Source: Actinomadura sp. KC06
Lineage (GTDB): Bacteria; Actinomycetota; Actinomycetes; Streptosporangiales; Streptosporangiaceae
Assembly: GCF_004348735.1 (NCBI RefSeq)
Contig: NZ_SMKT01000007.1
Coordinates: 39,080 to 103,079, forward strand
Reading direction: 5' to 3'
Length of the DNA: 64,000 nucleotides
The position numbers were made by a program, and so were the translations under genes. Position 1 is the stretch's first letter. Every line of letters starts with the position of its first letter. This document shows positions 15,686 to 24,600 of this stretch, piece by piece. A model generated the notes under the pieces. The model searched no databases, had not been told where the DNA came from, and saw nothing but the letters and a program-made list of their open reading frames with translations.

Positions 15686-16546
15686 ATGACATCGACGCAG
15701 AAGACAAAGAACACGTCCAAGAACACGGCCACCGCCCCGCCCGGACGGGCGAAGCTGCGCCGGATGCTCGACCCGCGGGAGCGGCCGGAGATCGTGCTGG
15801 TCCCGGCGGTCTTCGCGATCGTGATGCTCGGCTGGGAGTTCCTGGCCACGCCGCTCGGGATCGACGAGTACACCCTGCCGCGGCCGTCGCAGATCTACGA
15901 GTCGCTCGAAGGCCAGCTCACCGACGGCCAGTTCTGGGGGCACCTGCGCGTGACCCTCCAGGAGGCGCTGTTCGGGTACGCGATCGGCGTCGGCGCGGCG
16001 ATGCTGCTCGGCACGCTGATCTCGCAGATCCGGCTGGTCGAGCGGACCCTGATGCCGTACATCGTGGCGTTCCAGACCGTCCCGAAGGTGGCGCTGGCGC
16101 CGCTGTTCGTCGTCTGGTTCGGGTTCGGCATCAGCAGCAAGATCGTAATGGCCGCGGTCATCTCGTTCTTCCCGATGCTGGTCAACGTCATCGAGGGGCT
16201 CCGCTCGGCGGACGCCGACCGGATCCAGATGCTCACGGTGTTCGGCGCCGGACGGTTCCAGATCTTCCGCATGGTGCGGCTGCCCACCGCGGTGCCGTTC
16301 ATCTTCGCCGGGCTCGACATCGGCATCGTGTTCGCGATCCTCGGCGCGGTCGTCGGCGAGTTCATCGGCGCCAAGGAGGGGCTCGGCTACCTTCTCCTGC
16401 AGAGCAACTTCAACTTCGACATCGCCGGCATGTTCGCCGTCCTCGTGGTGCTCTCCGTGCTCGGGCTCATCGCGCACTTCCTCATCCGGCTCGCCCAGAG
16501 GCGCATCGCGTTCTGGGCGGAAGAGAACAGGGTGATCGGGGCGTGA
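15686..16546 (+). CDS. ABC transporter permease, SsuC/TauC-like
   Basis: A 286-aa inner-membrane permease with about six hydrophobic segments and the cytoplasmic EAA-type loop near residue 170 (VNVIEGLRSADADRIQMLTVFGAG), which contacts the ATPase. The C-terminus reads GLGYLLLQSNFNFDIAGMFAVLVVL, as usual for this subfamily. It follows the ATPase by 10 bp and its stop overlaps the IclR start by 4 bp (GTGA), so regulator and importer are translationally coupled. Confidence 0.93.
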   Translation: MTSTQKTKNTSKNTATAPPGRAKLRRMLDPRERPEIVLVPAVFAIVMLGWEFLATPLGIDEYTLPRPSQIYESLEGQLTDGQFWGHLRVTLQEALFGYAIGVGAAMLLGTLISQIRLVERTLMPYIVAFQTVPKVALAPLFVVWFGFGISSKIVMAAVISFFPMLVNVIEGLRSADADRIQMLTVFGAGRFQIFRMVRLPTAVPFIFAGLDIGIVFAILGAVVGEFIGAKEGLGYLLLQSNFNFDIAGMFAVLVVLSVLGLIAHFLIRLAQRRIAFWAEENRVIGA

Positions 16547-17355
16547 CACAAGCGGAGACCAAGGAACCGACGCGTTCGGGCATCGCCCGCGCCCTCGCCG
16601 TGATCGACGCCATCGCCCGGTCGCCGCGGGCCCAGGGCGTCTCGGTGATCGCCCGGGAGACCGGCCTGTCCAAGGCGGTCGCGCACCGGATCCTGCGCGA
16701 GCTGGTCAACGGCCGGTTCCTGCGCTTCGACGAGACGACGAAGGTCTACCGGCTCGGGCCCGGCGCGCTGGGCATCGGGCTGGCCGCGATGCGCGAGCTG
16801 GACGTCCCGGCCATCGCGCACCGCCACCTCGTCGCGCTGTCGGAGCGCACCGGGGAGACGACCACGCTCTCGCTGCGCCAGGGCTGGTCGCGGGTCTACG
16901 TCGACCAGGTGCTGTCGTCGCACGAGATCCGCATGTCGGTCGCGCTCGGTTCCAGCCATCCGCTGCACGCGGGGTCGTCGTCCAAGGCGATCCTGGCGGC
17001 GCTGCCCGACGGCGAGGTCGACGACTACGTCGCGCACCACAAGCTCGACAGCGTCACCGACGCCACCATCACGTCCGCGGACGCGCTGCGCGAAGAGATC
17101 GAGCGGATCCGGGCGCTCGGCTACGCGGTCAGCTCCGGGGAACGGCAGTCGGGCGCGGCGAGCGTCGCGGCGCCGATCTACGGCGCGGCCGGGCAGCCGA
17201 TCGGCTCGATCTCGGTGTGCGGGCTGCAGGACATGTTCACCCGCAGCCGCAACAGGTCGCTCGGCGACCAGGTCATCGCGGCGGCCGCCGCGGTCTCCGC
17301 CGATCTGGGACGCCGCCCGCCCAGGTCCGAGCGCGACCCCGGGGACGTCGCATGA
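16543..17355 (+). CDS. IclR-family transcriptional regulator
   Basis: A 270-aa regulator. The N-terminal winged helix-turn-helix (SGIARALAVIDAIAR, VSVIARETGLSKAVAHRILRELVNGRFLRFDE) is followed by the IclR effector domain (MSVALGSSHPLHAGSSSKAILAALP, GYAVSSGERQSGAASVAAPIY, GSISVCGLQDMF). IclR proteins usually respond to the substrate or product of the catabolic genes beside them. GTG at 16543 overlaps the permease stop. The half-sites around the cluster promoter (13027-13102) are candidate targets. Confidence 0.92.
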   Translation: MTQAETKEPTRSGIARALAVIDAIARSPRAQGVSVIARETGLSKAVAHRILRELVNGRFLRFDETTKVYRLGPGALGIGLAAMRELDVPAIAHRHLVALSERTGETTTLSLRQGWSRVYVDQVLSSHEIRMSVALGSSHPLHAGSSSKAILAALPDGEVDDYVAHHKLDSVTDATITSADALREEIERIRALGYAVSSGERQSGAASVAAPIYGAAGQPIGSISVCGLQDMFTRSRNRSLGDQVIAAAAAVSADLGRRPPRSERDPGDVA

Positions 17356-17416
17356 CGCCCGCCGCCACACCGCCGCGGCGGCACTGATCGTGTCCAGATT
17401 TCACTTGGGGGAATGA

Positions 17417-18619
17417 ATGCAGGACGGTCCACTGCAGGGCCTGCGGGTCATCGACGCCTCGACCATCCTCGCCGGGCCGCTGTGCGCGCAGATCCTCGGC
17501 GACTTCGGCGCGGACGTCGTGAAGATCGAGCACCCGGTCGCCGGCGACGGGATGCGCGGGCACGGCAAGTCCAAGGACGGGACGCCGATCTGGTGGAAGG
17601 AGATCTCGCGCAACAAGCGGGGGCTCGCGCTGAACCTGTCCGCCCCCGAAGGCGCCGAGATCCTGCTCAGGCTGGCCGCGCGGTCGGACGTCCTGATCGA
17701 GAACTTCCGTCCGGGGACGCTGGAGCGCTGGGGCATCGGCCCGGACCGGCTGCACGAGGTGAACCCGAGCCTGATCATCGTCCGGGTCACCGGCTTCGGG
17801 CAGCACGGCCCGTACGCGGGACGGGCCGGGTTCGGCACCCTCGCCGAATCGATGAGCGGGTTCGCGTACATGACCGGCGAGGCGGATGGGCCGCCGACGC
17901 TGCCCGCGTTCGGGCTCGCCGACAGCCTCTGCGGGATCGCGGCCTCGTCCGCGACGGCGATGGCGCTGTGGCACCGCGACCGCGACCCGGAGCGGCGCGG
18001 CCAGGTCATCGACCTGAGCCTGCTGGAGCCGCTGATGACGGCGGTCGGCCCGGCGCCGACCGTGTACGACCAGCTCGGCGTGGTCGAGGAGCGGCACGGC
18101 AACCGGTCGACCAACAACGCGCCGCGCAACACCTACAAGACGGCGGACGGGCACTGGCTCGCGGTGTCGACCAGCGCGCAGCGGATCGCGGAGCGGGTGC
18201 TGCGCCTCGTCGGCCACCCCGAGGTGGTCGAGGAGCCGTGGTTCGCGACCGGCCACGGCCGCGCCGCGCACGCGGACCTGCTCGACAAGCTCGTCGGCGG
18301 CTGGATCGCCGAACGCACCCGCGCGGACGTCGTCGCGGAGTTCACCGACGCCGGAGCCGCGATCGCCCCCGTCTACAGCGCGGCGGACATCGTCAACGAC
18401 CCGCACATCCGGGAGACGGAGATGCTGACCAGCGTCCCCGACCCGGACTTCGGGCCGATGCTCATGCACAACGTGATGTGGCGGATGTCGCGCACACCGG
18501 GCCGGATCCGCTTCACCGGACGGGCGCTCGGCGCCGACACCGACACGCTGCTCGTCGACGAGCTCGGCCTGGACCCGGCGGAGGTCGCGAGCCTGCGCGA
18601 ACGCCGCATCGTGACCTGA
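17417..18619 (+). CDS. Class III (CaiB/BaiF) CoA-transferase
   Basis: A 400-aa CoA-transferase. The fold signature is LRVIDASTILAGPLCAQILGDFGADVVKIEHP at the N-terminus, with NKRGLALNLSAPEGAEILLRL and ENFRPGTLERWG. Asp169 in FGLADSLCG matches the catalytic Asp of formyl-CoA transferase, which carries the acyl group. It should move CoA from a donor such as succinyl-CoA to a carboxylic acid. GGGGG lies 5 nt before the ATG. With the CitE-like lyase downstream it recalls the transferase-lyase pair of itaconate degradation, but no MaoC-type hydratase is present here. Confidence 0.9.
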   Translation: MQDGPLQGLRVIDASTILAGPLCAQILGDFGADVVKIEHPVAGDGMRGHGKSKDGTPIWWKEISRNKRGLALNLSAPEGAEILLRLAARSDVLIENFRPGTLERWGIGPDRLHEVNPSLIIVRVTGFGQHGPYAGRAGFGTLAESMSGFAYMTGEADGPPTLPAFGLADSLCGIAASSATAMALWHRDRDPERRGQVIDLSLLEPLMTAVGPAPTVYDQLGVVEERHGNRSTNNAPRNTYKTADGHWLAVSTSAQRIAERVLRLVGHPEVVEEPWFATGHGRAAHADLLDKLVGGWIAERTRADVVAEFTDAGAAIAPVYSAADIVNDPHIRETEMLTSVPDPDFGPMLMHNVMWRMSRTPGRIRFTGRALGADTDTLLVDELGLDPAEVASLRERRIVT

Positions 18620-18662
18620 TGCCCGCAACCCCTACCGAAGGAATCCGGAGACAAGGCACCCA

Positions 18663-19520
18663 GTGACCACTCAACCAGCGACCGGACACCCCGACCCCCT
18701 TCTGGCGGCCGTGCTCGCCGGGGTGACCGTCTACGACCTCGCCCGCCCGATGTCCATCGGGATGCCGCAGTCGCCGAACCATCCCGCCTACTGGCACACG
18801 CTGCCGCGGCGGCACGGCGACCGGACGCGTCCCGACGGGGGCTCGGCCGCCAACGACATGATCGTCACCGGCACCCACGTCGGGACGCACATCGACGCGC
18901 TGGCCCACGTGTCCCAGGACGGGCGGCTGCACGGCGGCGCGGACGCCGTCGCCGCCTGCCAGGGCGGCGGCTACCCCGAGCACGGCGTGCACACCATCGC
19001 GCCGATCGTGCGCCGAGGGGTGCTGCTGGACGTCCCGCGCGCGCTGGGCGAGGAGCACTGCGCGCCCGGATACGAGATCACGCCCGACGACCTGGACCGC
19101 ACCGTCCGGCACCAGGGCACGGACGTCGGCGCCGGCGACGTCGCGCTCGTCCGCAGCGGCTGGGGACGGCTCTTCACCGACCCCGACCGGGACGCCTACA
19201 TAGGCGCGAAGTCCGGCGTGCCCGGCGTGGGCGAGGCGGGCGCCCGCTGGCTGGCCGGCCGCGGCGTGCACGCAGCCGGCGCGGACACCATCGCCTTCGA
19301 GTGTCTGCCGCCGGGCCAGGGCCACAGCGTGCTGCCCGCGCACCGCGTGCTGCTGGTCGAGTCGGGGATCTACATCATCGAGACCCTCGACCTCGAAGAG
19401 ATCGCGCGCGCGGGCGTCCACGAGTTCACCTTCGTCCTGGCGCCGCTGCCGCTGGTAGGCGCGACGGGATCACCCGCCCGCCCGCTGGCCGTGGTGTCTT
19501 TGGAGCGTTCCGATGGCTGA
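18663..19520 (+). CDS. Cyclase-family (kynurenine formamidase-like) metal hydrolase
   Basis: A 285-aa PF04199-type hydrolase. The metal-binding stretch THVGTHIDALAH places His72, His76, Asp78 and His82 as ligands; Leu80 stands where the family motif HxGTHxDxPxH has Pro. The family hydrolyses formamides, cyclic imides and isatin, so amide cleavage in this pathway is plausible. The GTG at 18663 is used, 43 bp after the CoA-transferase. Its stop overlaps the MmgE/PrpD start by 8 bp. Confidence 0.85.
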   Translation: MTTQPATGHPDPLLAAVLAGVTVYDLARPMSIGMPQSPNHPAYWHTLPRRHGDRTRPDGGSAANDMIVTGTHVGTHIDALAHVSQDGRLHGGADAVAACQGGGYPEHGVHTIAPIVRRGVLLDVPRALGEEHCAPGYEITPDDLDRTVRHQGTDVGAGDVALVRSGWGRLFTDPDRDAYIGAKSGVPGVGEAGARWLAGRGVHAAGADTIAFECLPPGQGHSVLPAHRVLLVESGIYIIETLDLEEIARAGVHEFTFVLAPLPLVGATGSPARPLAVVSLERSDG

Positions 19521-20973
19521 CCCGGACCTGGTCGCCGAGCCGGAGCTGGCGCGCCGGTTGGCGGATTTCGCCGCCGCGACGACGTTCGCGAGCCTGCCGG
19601 ACGACGTCGTCGACAGCGTGCGCAAGCGCGTCCTCGACGTGATCGGGCTGTGCGTGGCGGCGCACCGGCTGGAGACGAGCGCGGCCGTGCTGGAGTACGT
19701 CCGGGATCAGGGCGGACGCCCGCAGGCCCACGCGATCGGCGGTGGCGCGGCCGTGCCCGCCCCCCTCGCGGCGCTGGCCAACGGGGTCCTGGCCCACTCC
19801 CTCGACTACGACGACACGCACCTGCCGTCCGTGCTGCACCCGAGCGCCTCGGTCGTTCCCGCCGCGCTGGCCGCGGGCGAGCGAGCGGGCGCGTCCGGCC
19901 GCGACACGATCCGCGCGATCGCGGTCGGGCTGGAGGTCTGCGTCCGGCTGGGCATGGCCGGATACGACGCGCGGGCCGGCAACTCGACCTTCTTCGAGCA
20001 CGGCCAGCACGCCACGTCCATCTGCGGCGCGCTCGGCGGCGCCGTCGCCGCGGGCCTCCAGCTCGGCCTGGACGGCGACGGCCTGCTGGACGCCCTCGGC
20101 GTCGCCGCGTCGATGGCGTCCGGGCTCATCGAGGCCAACCGGACCGGCGGCACCGTGAAGCGCCTGCACTGCGGATGGGCCGCGCATTCGGCGGTCACCG
20201 CGGCCGAACTGGTCAGCCGCGGCTTCACCGGGCCCCCGACCGTCCTGGAGGGACGCTTCGGCTTCTTCCAGGCATTCCTGCGCGGCGAGTACGAACCGAA
20301 GGAGATCACCGAGGGACTCGGCACCGACTGGGCCGTCCCGGGCATCTTCTTCAAGCCCTACCCCGCGAACCATTTCACCCACGCCGCCGTCGACGCCGCC
20401 ATCGCGCTCCGCGAGCAGGGCCTCGCGGCCGACCGCGTCGTGTCGCTGACGCTCGGCGTCCCCGCGCCCGTGATCCGCACGATCGGCCAGCCGATCGAGC
20501 TGAAGCGCGCCCCCGAGACCGGCTACCAGGCGCAGTTCTCCGGCCCGTACGCGGTCGTCGCCGGGCTGCTCGGCGGGGGCGGCCTCGGCGTCGGGCTCGG
20601 CGACTACACCGACGAGCTGGCCCGCGACCCGTACCGGCGCGAGCTGATGGCCAAGGTGGACGTGGTCGCCGACGACCAGGCGACGGAGATCTTCCCCATG
20701 CAGTTCCCCGCCGTCCTCACCGCCCGCGACGTGGACGGACGCGAATGGCGCCACGAGGTGCCCGTCAACCGGGGCGGCCCCGACCGTCCCGTCAGCGACG
20801 CGGAGCTGGAGCTGAAGTTCCGCGACAACACCAGCGGCCGGCTGTCCGAGGACGCCGCCGCCGAGACCGCCCGCCGCGTACGCGGGCTCGCCGACCTCGC
20901 GGACGTCGGCGACCTGCTCCGCCCCCTCGCGGATTTCCAGGACCGGGACACGAAGGAAGAGATCCATGGCTGA
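19513..20973 (+). CDS. MmgE/PrpD-family protein
   Basis: A 486-aa member of the 2-methylcitrate dehydratase / aconitate decarboxylase / iminodisuccinate epimerase superfamily. Conserved active-site stretches are present: HSLDYDDTHLPSVLHPSAS (residues 95-113), KRLHCGWAAHSAV and FKPYPANHFTHAAVDA. Known members dehydrate, decarboxylate or epimerise small polycarboxylates, so an acid formed after ring opening may be the substrate. It overlaps both neighbours by 8 bp. Specificity cannot be assigned from sequence. Confidence 0.88.
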   Translation: MADPDLVAEPELARRLADFAAATTFASLPDDVVDSVRKRVLDVIGLCVAAHRLETSAAVLEYVRDQGGRPQAHAIGGGAAVPAPLAALANGVLAHSLDYDDTHLPSVLHPSASVVPAALAAGERAGASGRDTIRAIAVGLEVCVRLGMAGYDARAGNSTFFEHGQHATSICGALGGAVAAGLQLGLDGDGLLDALGVAASMASGLIEANRTGGTVKRLHCGWAAHSAVTAAELVSRGFTGPPTVLEGRFGFFQAFLRGEYEPKEITEGLGTDWAVPGIFFKPYPANHFTHAAVDAAIALREQGLAADRVVSLTLGVPAPVIRTIGQPIELKRAPETGYQAQFSGPYAVVAGLLGGGGLGVGLGDYTDELARDPYRRELMAKVDVVADDQATEIFPMQFPAVLTARDVDGREWRHEVPVNRGGPDRPVSDAELELKFRDNTSGRLSEDAAAETARRVRGLADLADVGDLLRPLADFQDRDTKEEIHG

Positions 20974-22429
20974 ATACGATCTGCTGGTCAAGGACGTCAA
21001 GGTCGTCACGCACGAGCAGGACGACCCGTTCGAGGCCGACATCGCCGTGCAAGACGGGCGGATCGCCCGCGTCGCGCCCGGCCTCGAAGCGGCCGACGCC
21101 GCCCAGGTCGTCGACGGGCGGGGCCGTCCGGCCTTCCCCGGTGTGGTCGACGCGCATCAGCACTGGGGCATCTACAGCCCGCTCGCCGACGACACGGTCA
21201 CCGAGAGCCGCGCGTCCGCGCAGGGCGGCGTCACCACCGCGCTGACCTACATGCGGACCGGGCAGTATTACCTGAACAAGGGCGGCCCGTACGCCGACTT
21301 CTTCCCCGAGGTCCTGGACGCCGCCGCCGGACGCTCGCACATCGACTACGCGTTCCACCTGGCGCCGATGTCGTCCGGCCACATCACCGAAATCCCAGAC
21401 CTGATCGAGCGTTTCGGTGTCTCATCCTTCAAGATCTTCATGTTCTACGGCGGGCACGGGCTGCACGGCCGCTCGTCCGACCAGAGCGCGTTCCTGATGA
21501 CGCCGCCCGGCGAGCGGTACGACTACGCGCACTTCGAGTTCGTGATGCGCGGCGTCCAGGAGGCTCGGGAGCGGTTCCCCGAACTCGCCGACGAGATCTC
21601 CCTCTCCCTGCACTGCGAGACGGCGGAGATCATGACCGCCTACACCAAGATGGTCGAGGAAGCGGGCGACCTGACCGGCCTGGCCGCCTACCACGCCTCC
21701 CGCCCGCCGCACTCCGAGGGTCTCGCCATCTCCATCGCGTCCTACCTGGCGCACGAGACGGGCCTGCCCAACATCAACCTCCTGCACCTGTCGTCGGCCA
21801 AGGCGATGGACGCGGCCGTCCGCATGGCCGGGGCGTTCCCGCACGTCGACTTCCGCCGCGAGGTCACGATCGGCCACCTGCTCGCCGACATCGACACGGC
21901 ACACGGCATAGGCGGCAAGGTCAACCCGCCCCTGCGCCCGCGCGAGGACGTCGAGGCGCTCTGGCACCACGTCGCCGAAGGCACCGTCGACTGGGTCGTC
22001 AGCGACCACGCCTGCTGCCGCGACGAGATCAAGTTCGGCGAGCCGCGCGACGACGTCTTCCTGGCCAAGTCGGGCTTCGGCGGCGCCGAGTACCTGCTCG
22101 CCGGGATGGTCACCGAGGGCCGCAAGCGGAACCTCCCGCTCGGCCGGATCGCCGCGCTCACCTCCTGGAACCCCGCCCAGCGGTACGGCCTGCGCACCAA
22201 GGGCGCGATCAAGGAGGGCCTGGACGCCGACTTCTGCCTCGTCGACCCGGACAAGACCTGGACCGTCCGGGCCGCGGACTCCGAATCCGCGCAGGAGTAC
22301 ACCCCGTTCGAGGGTTTCGAGCTGACGGCCCAGGTAACCGACACTTTTGTGCGCGGACACCAGGTTCTCGACGCGGGAAAGATCGTCGGCACGCCCGCCG
22401 GGCGGTACGTCCACCGACCGGCCCGATGA
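20966..22429 (+). CDS. Cyclic amidohydrolase (dihydropyrimidinase/hydantoinase/allantoinase-like)
   Basis: A 487-aa TIM-barrel amidohydrolase with the full two-metal set: His64 and His66 (DAHQHW), Lys156 in SSFKIFMF as the likely carboxylated bridging lysine, His216 (SLHCET), His274 (LLHLSS) and Asp347 (SDHACC). Enzymes with this set open cyclic amides such as dihydrouracil, hydantoins, allantoin and dihydroorotate. The ring-contact loops are too divergent for me to name the substrate. The CC after SDHA and the GGHGLHGRSSDQSAF loop are distinctive. It overlaps the genes on both sides. Confidence 0.9.
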   Translation: MAEYDLLVKDVKVVTHEQDDPFEADIAVQDGRIARVAPGLEAADAAQVVDGRGRPAFPGVVDAHQHWGIYSPLADDTVTESRASAQGGVTTALTYMRTGQYYLNKGGPYADFFPEVLDAAAGRSHIDYAFHLAPMSSGHITEIPDLIERFGVSSFKIFMFYGGHGLHGRSSDQSAFLMTPPGERYDYAHFEFVMRGVQEARERFPELADEISLSLHCETAEIMTAYTKMVEEAGDLTGLAAYHASRPPHSEGLAISIASYLAHETGLPNINLLHLSSAKAMDAAVRMAGAFPHVDFRREVTIGHLLADIDTAHGIGGKVNPPLRPREDVEALWHHVAEGTVDWVVSDHACCRDEIKFGEPRDDVFLAKSGFGGAEYLLAGMVTEGRKRNLPLGRIAALTSWNPAQRYGLRTKGAIKEGLDADFCLVDPDKTWTVRAADSESAQEYTPFEGFELTAQVTDTFVRGHQVLDAGKIVGTPAGRYVHRPAR

Positions 22430-23247
22430 GATCGGCCCTCTACGTCCCCGGAGACCGCCCGGAAAAGCTGGCCGGTTCGCTGACCCGCGGCGCGGATGCC
22501 CTGATCGCCGACCTGGAGGACGCGGTAGCCCCCGACGCCAAGCCCTCAGCCCGGCGCACAGTAGCCGCCTGGCTGACCACCCTCCCGCAGGACGGCCCAG
22601 AAATCTGGATCAGAATCAACCCCGGGAAAGCCGGACACGAAGACCTACAGGCCCTCGAACCCGGACTTCACGCGATCACCGGAATATGCGTCGCGAAAAC
22701 GGAGACACCAGACGACCTCACCGCCCTCGACAACCTCCTGCCTCCACAGACCGCGCTCTGCCCGGTACTGGAAAGCGCCGCAGCCGTCCTCGCCGCAGTG
22801 GAGATAGCCCGGGCACCCCGAGTCGTCCGGCTGCAGCTAGGCGAGGCCGACCTGTGCGCGGACATCGGCGTCGACCCCGGCGCCGACGAGCGAGAACTGC
22901 TCTGGCCCCGGTCGCAGATCGTCCTGGCCTCGGCCGCCGCCGGCATCGACCCACCGCTGGGCCCGGTGAGCACCGACTTCCGCGACCTGGACCGCCTGGC
23001 CGAATCGACCCGCGCACTCCGCCGCCTCGGCTTCCAGGGCCGGGCCTGCATCCACCCGGCGCAGCTTCCGGTCGTCAACGAGGTGTTCACCCCGTCGCCC
23101 GACGAACTCGCCAAGGCCCGCGCACTGGTGGCGCGGTTCGAGGCCGCGGGTTCAGGCGTCGTCGTCGACGAGTCGGGCCGCATGGTCGACGAGGCCGTGA
23201 TCCGCCGAGCCCGCCGAACCCTCGCCCAGGGAAAGGTGACCCGTTGA
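22426..23247 (+). CDS. CitE-like HpcH/HpaI aldolase/lyase
   Basis: A 273-aa CitE-type protein. The metal and CoA-ester binding residues are all visible: DLEDAV at 29-34, Arg63 in IRIN, Glu116 in PVLES, Glu140 and Asp142 in LQLGEADL, then the CIHPAQ loop. Family members cleave or form citryl-, malyl-, citramalyl- or related beta-hydroxyacyl-CoA esters. Paired with the CoA-transferase upstream, it may release an acetyl-CoA or propionyl-CoA unit plus glyoxylate or pyruvate. ATGA overlap with the amidohydrolase stop. Confidence 0.9.
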   Translation: MRSALYVPGDRPEKLAGSLTRGADALIADLEDAVAPDAKPSARRTVAAWLTTLPQDGPEIWIRINPGKAGHEDLQALEPGLHAITGICVAKTETPDDLTALDNLLPPQTALCPVLESAAAVLAAVEIARAPRVVRLQLGEADLCADIGVDPGADERELLWPRSQIVLASAAAGIDPPLGPVSTDFRDLDRLAESTRALRRLGFQGRACIHPAQLPVVNEVFTPSPDELAKARALVARFEAAGSGVVVDESGRMVDEAVIRRARRTLAQGKVTR

Positions 23248-24056
23248 ATCGGATCTGGTTCCAGAAGCACACGGTGGTCGGCCGCAACCCTTGGCTGGAC
23301 GAGGGCTACGAACAACACGCCCGCGACATCCTCGGCGACCGCGCAGACGTGGAATTCCACGCCCTGCCTCCCGAGGTGTATGAGACGAAAATGCCCGCCG
23401 ACCACGTGAAATACGGCCAGCTGGAAGTCTTCTTCTCCTGGTACTTCGCCGAGCGCGCGGTCGAGGCCGAACGCCAGGGCTATTCGGCCTACATCATCGG
23501 CACCAGCCAGGATCCCGGCCTCGCCGCCGCCCGCTCCCTGGTCTCGATCCCGGTAGTCGGATACGGGCAAGCGACCTTCGATTTCCTCCGCTCCCAGGGC
23601 CTCCGATTCGGCATCATCGGTTTCGTCCCGGCCCTAGAGGAGCCCCTACGCCAAAACCAGACCCACTACGGCTGCGCCGACCTATGCGTCGGCTTCCGCT
23701 ACCTCCCCGAGGGCCGCACACTCATCGAGAAAGGCCTCCCGGACGACGCACTCCCCGTCCTCCTAGAAAAGATCACTTCCGCCGCCGAAGAACTGCGCGA
23801 AGCGGGCGCACAAGCGATCGTCTCAGGCGAGGGCATCCCCTGCGAACTCCTCTGGCGCGCCGGAATCCGCAGAATCGCCGGCCTCCCGGTAATCGACTCC
23901 AACGGACTAGCCCTGGCCACCGCGAACCTACAGGCAGAGCTGCTAGCCGCAGGCGTCTGGAGCCGCAACACCCCCGGCTACCTGACCGACCGCGCCCCCA
24001 CCAAAGAGGTAGACCGCCTCCGCACCCTATTCGCCCCCACCATAACCCGCCCCTAA
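23244..24056 (+). CDS. Asp/Glu/hydantoin-racemase-fold protein lacking both catalytic cysteines
   Basis: A 270-aa protein from a TTG at 23244 overlapping the CitE stop by 4 bases, with an AAAGG upstream. The fold is clear from DPGLAAARSLVSIPVVGYGQA (residues 90-110) and LREAGAQAIVSGEGIP (184-199). In cysteine-pair racemases these loops read CxDxG and LGCAG. Here the first position is Thr87/Ser88 and the second is Glu196; the nearest Cys is Cys200. Maleate isomerases, arylmalonate decarboxylase and hydantoin racemases share the fold. It may be a racemase with altered chemistry, an isomerase or a non-racemase. Confidence 0.82.
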   Translation: MNRIWFQKHTVVGRNPWLDEGYEQHARDILGDRADVEFHALPPEVYETKMPADHVKYGQLEVFFSWYFAERAVEAERQGYSAYIIGTSQDPGLAAARSLVSIPVVGYGQATFDFLRSQGLRFGIIGFVPALEEPLRQNQTHYGCADLCVGFRYLPEGRTLIEKGLPDDALPVLLEKITSAAEELREAGAQAIVSGEGIPCELLWRAGIRRIAGLPVIDSNGLALATANLQAELLAAGVWSRNTPGYLTDRAPTKEVDRLRTLFAPTITRP

Positions 24057-24120
24057 ACAGTTACTACGTCACCACCACCTCCCATACCCCTCCGGCAAAC
24101 CCCACACTCTCGCGCGCCCA

Positions 24121-24488
24121 TCATCGGCGACTCCGATAGTCGGCGTATTCGTCCCCGATGACACCATGATTGACCCAGCGGTCCGGTGCTGCACCGAGCA
24201 CCCGCCCGGCAAGATCGAGAGCCTCATCCGGATTTGCAGCCGAGCCGACAATCTTTCCCCATACTTCATCGTTTGAGTCGAGTGGCGGGAACTCCGAAAC
24301 GTCCTTGAAGACGTCGCTACCGAGTCGATGACCTCGCTCAAGTACAGCGTGATGCGGTCCTTGGCCGGGCTGAGTGCTGCCCAGCGGATGATGTGCTCGT
24401 CCCCATGGTCGAAACCGCCAAGAAGCTGTTCGATCTGCTTGCCTCGCCGCAGAGCGCCGACAGCGAAAGCTGGGGTGAGATGCCTCAT
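24121..24488 (-). pseudogene. Frameshifted hypothetical gene
   Basis: Read from an ATG at 24488, the protein starts MRHLTPAFAVGALRRGKQIEQLLGGF, continues as HIIRWAALSPAKDRITLYLSEVIDS, then degrades. From about 24330 leftward the neighbouring frame takes over as GSDVFKDVSEFPPLDSNDEVWGKIVG, then APDRWVNHGVIGDEYADYRSRR, ending at 24121. Joined, these make a sensible 120-residue acidic protein, so one base has been lost or gained between about 24315 and 24335. I do not recognise the family with confidence. It lies convergent to the catabolic cluster. Confidence 0.6.
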
Positions 24489-24600
24489 GTATTCCGTCCC
24501 GCCGGCTCAGGCAGCCGACCGTCATCAACGTGGTCGAGGACACCGCCAGGGCTCCGGAGCTTGGCCTGACCTGGTCGTTACGTCAACTCGGCAAGTTTGG

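Noticed and set aside
13642..15873. Long minus-strand frame opposite the ABC importer genes
   Set aside because: Antisense shadow of strongly supported SBP and ATPase genes; composition is typical of high-GC overlap frames.
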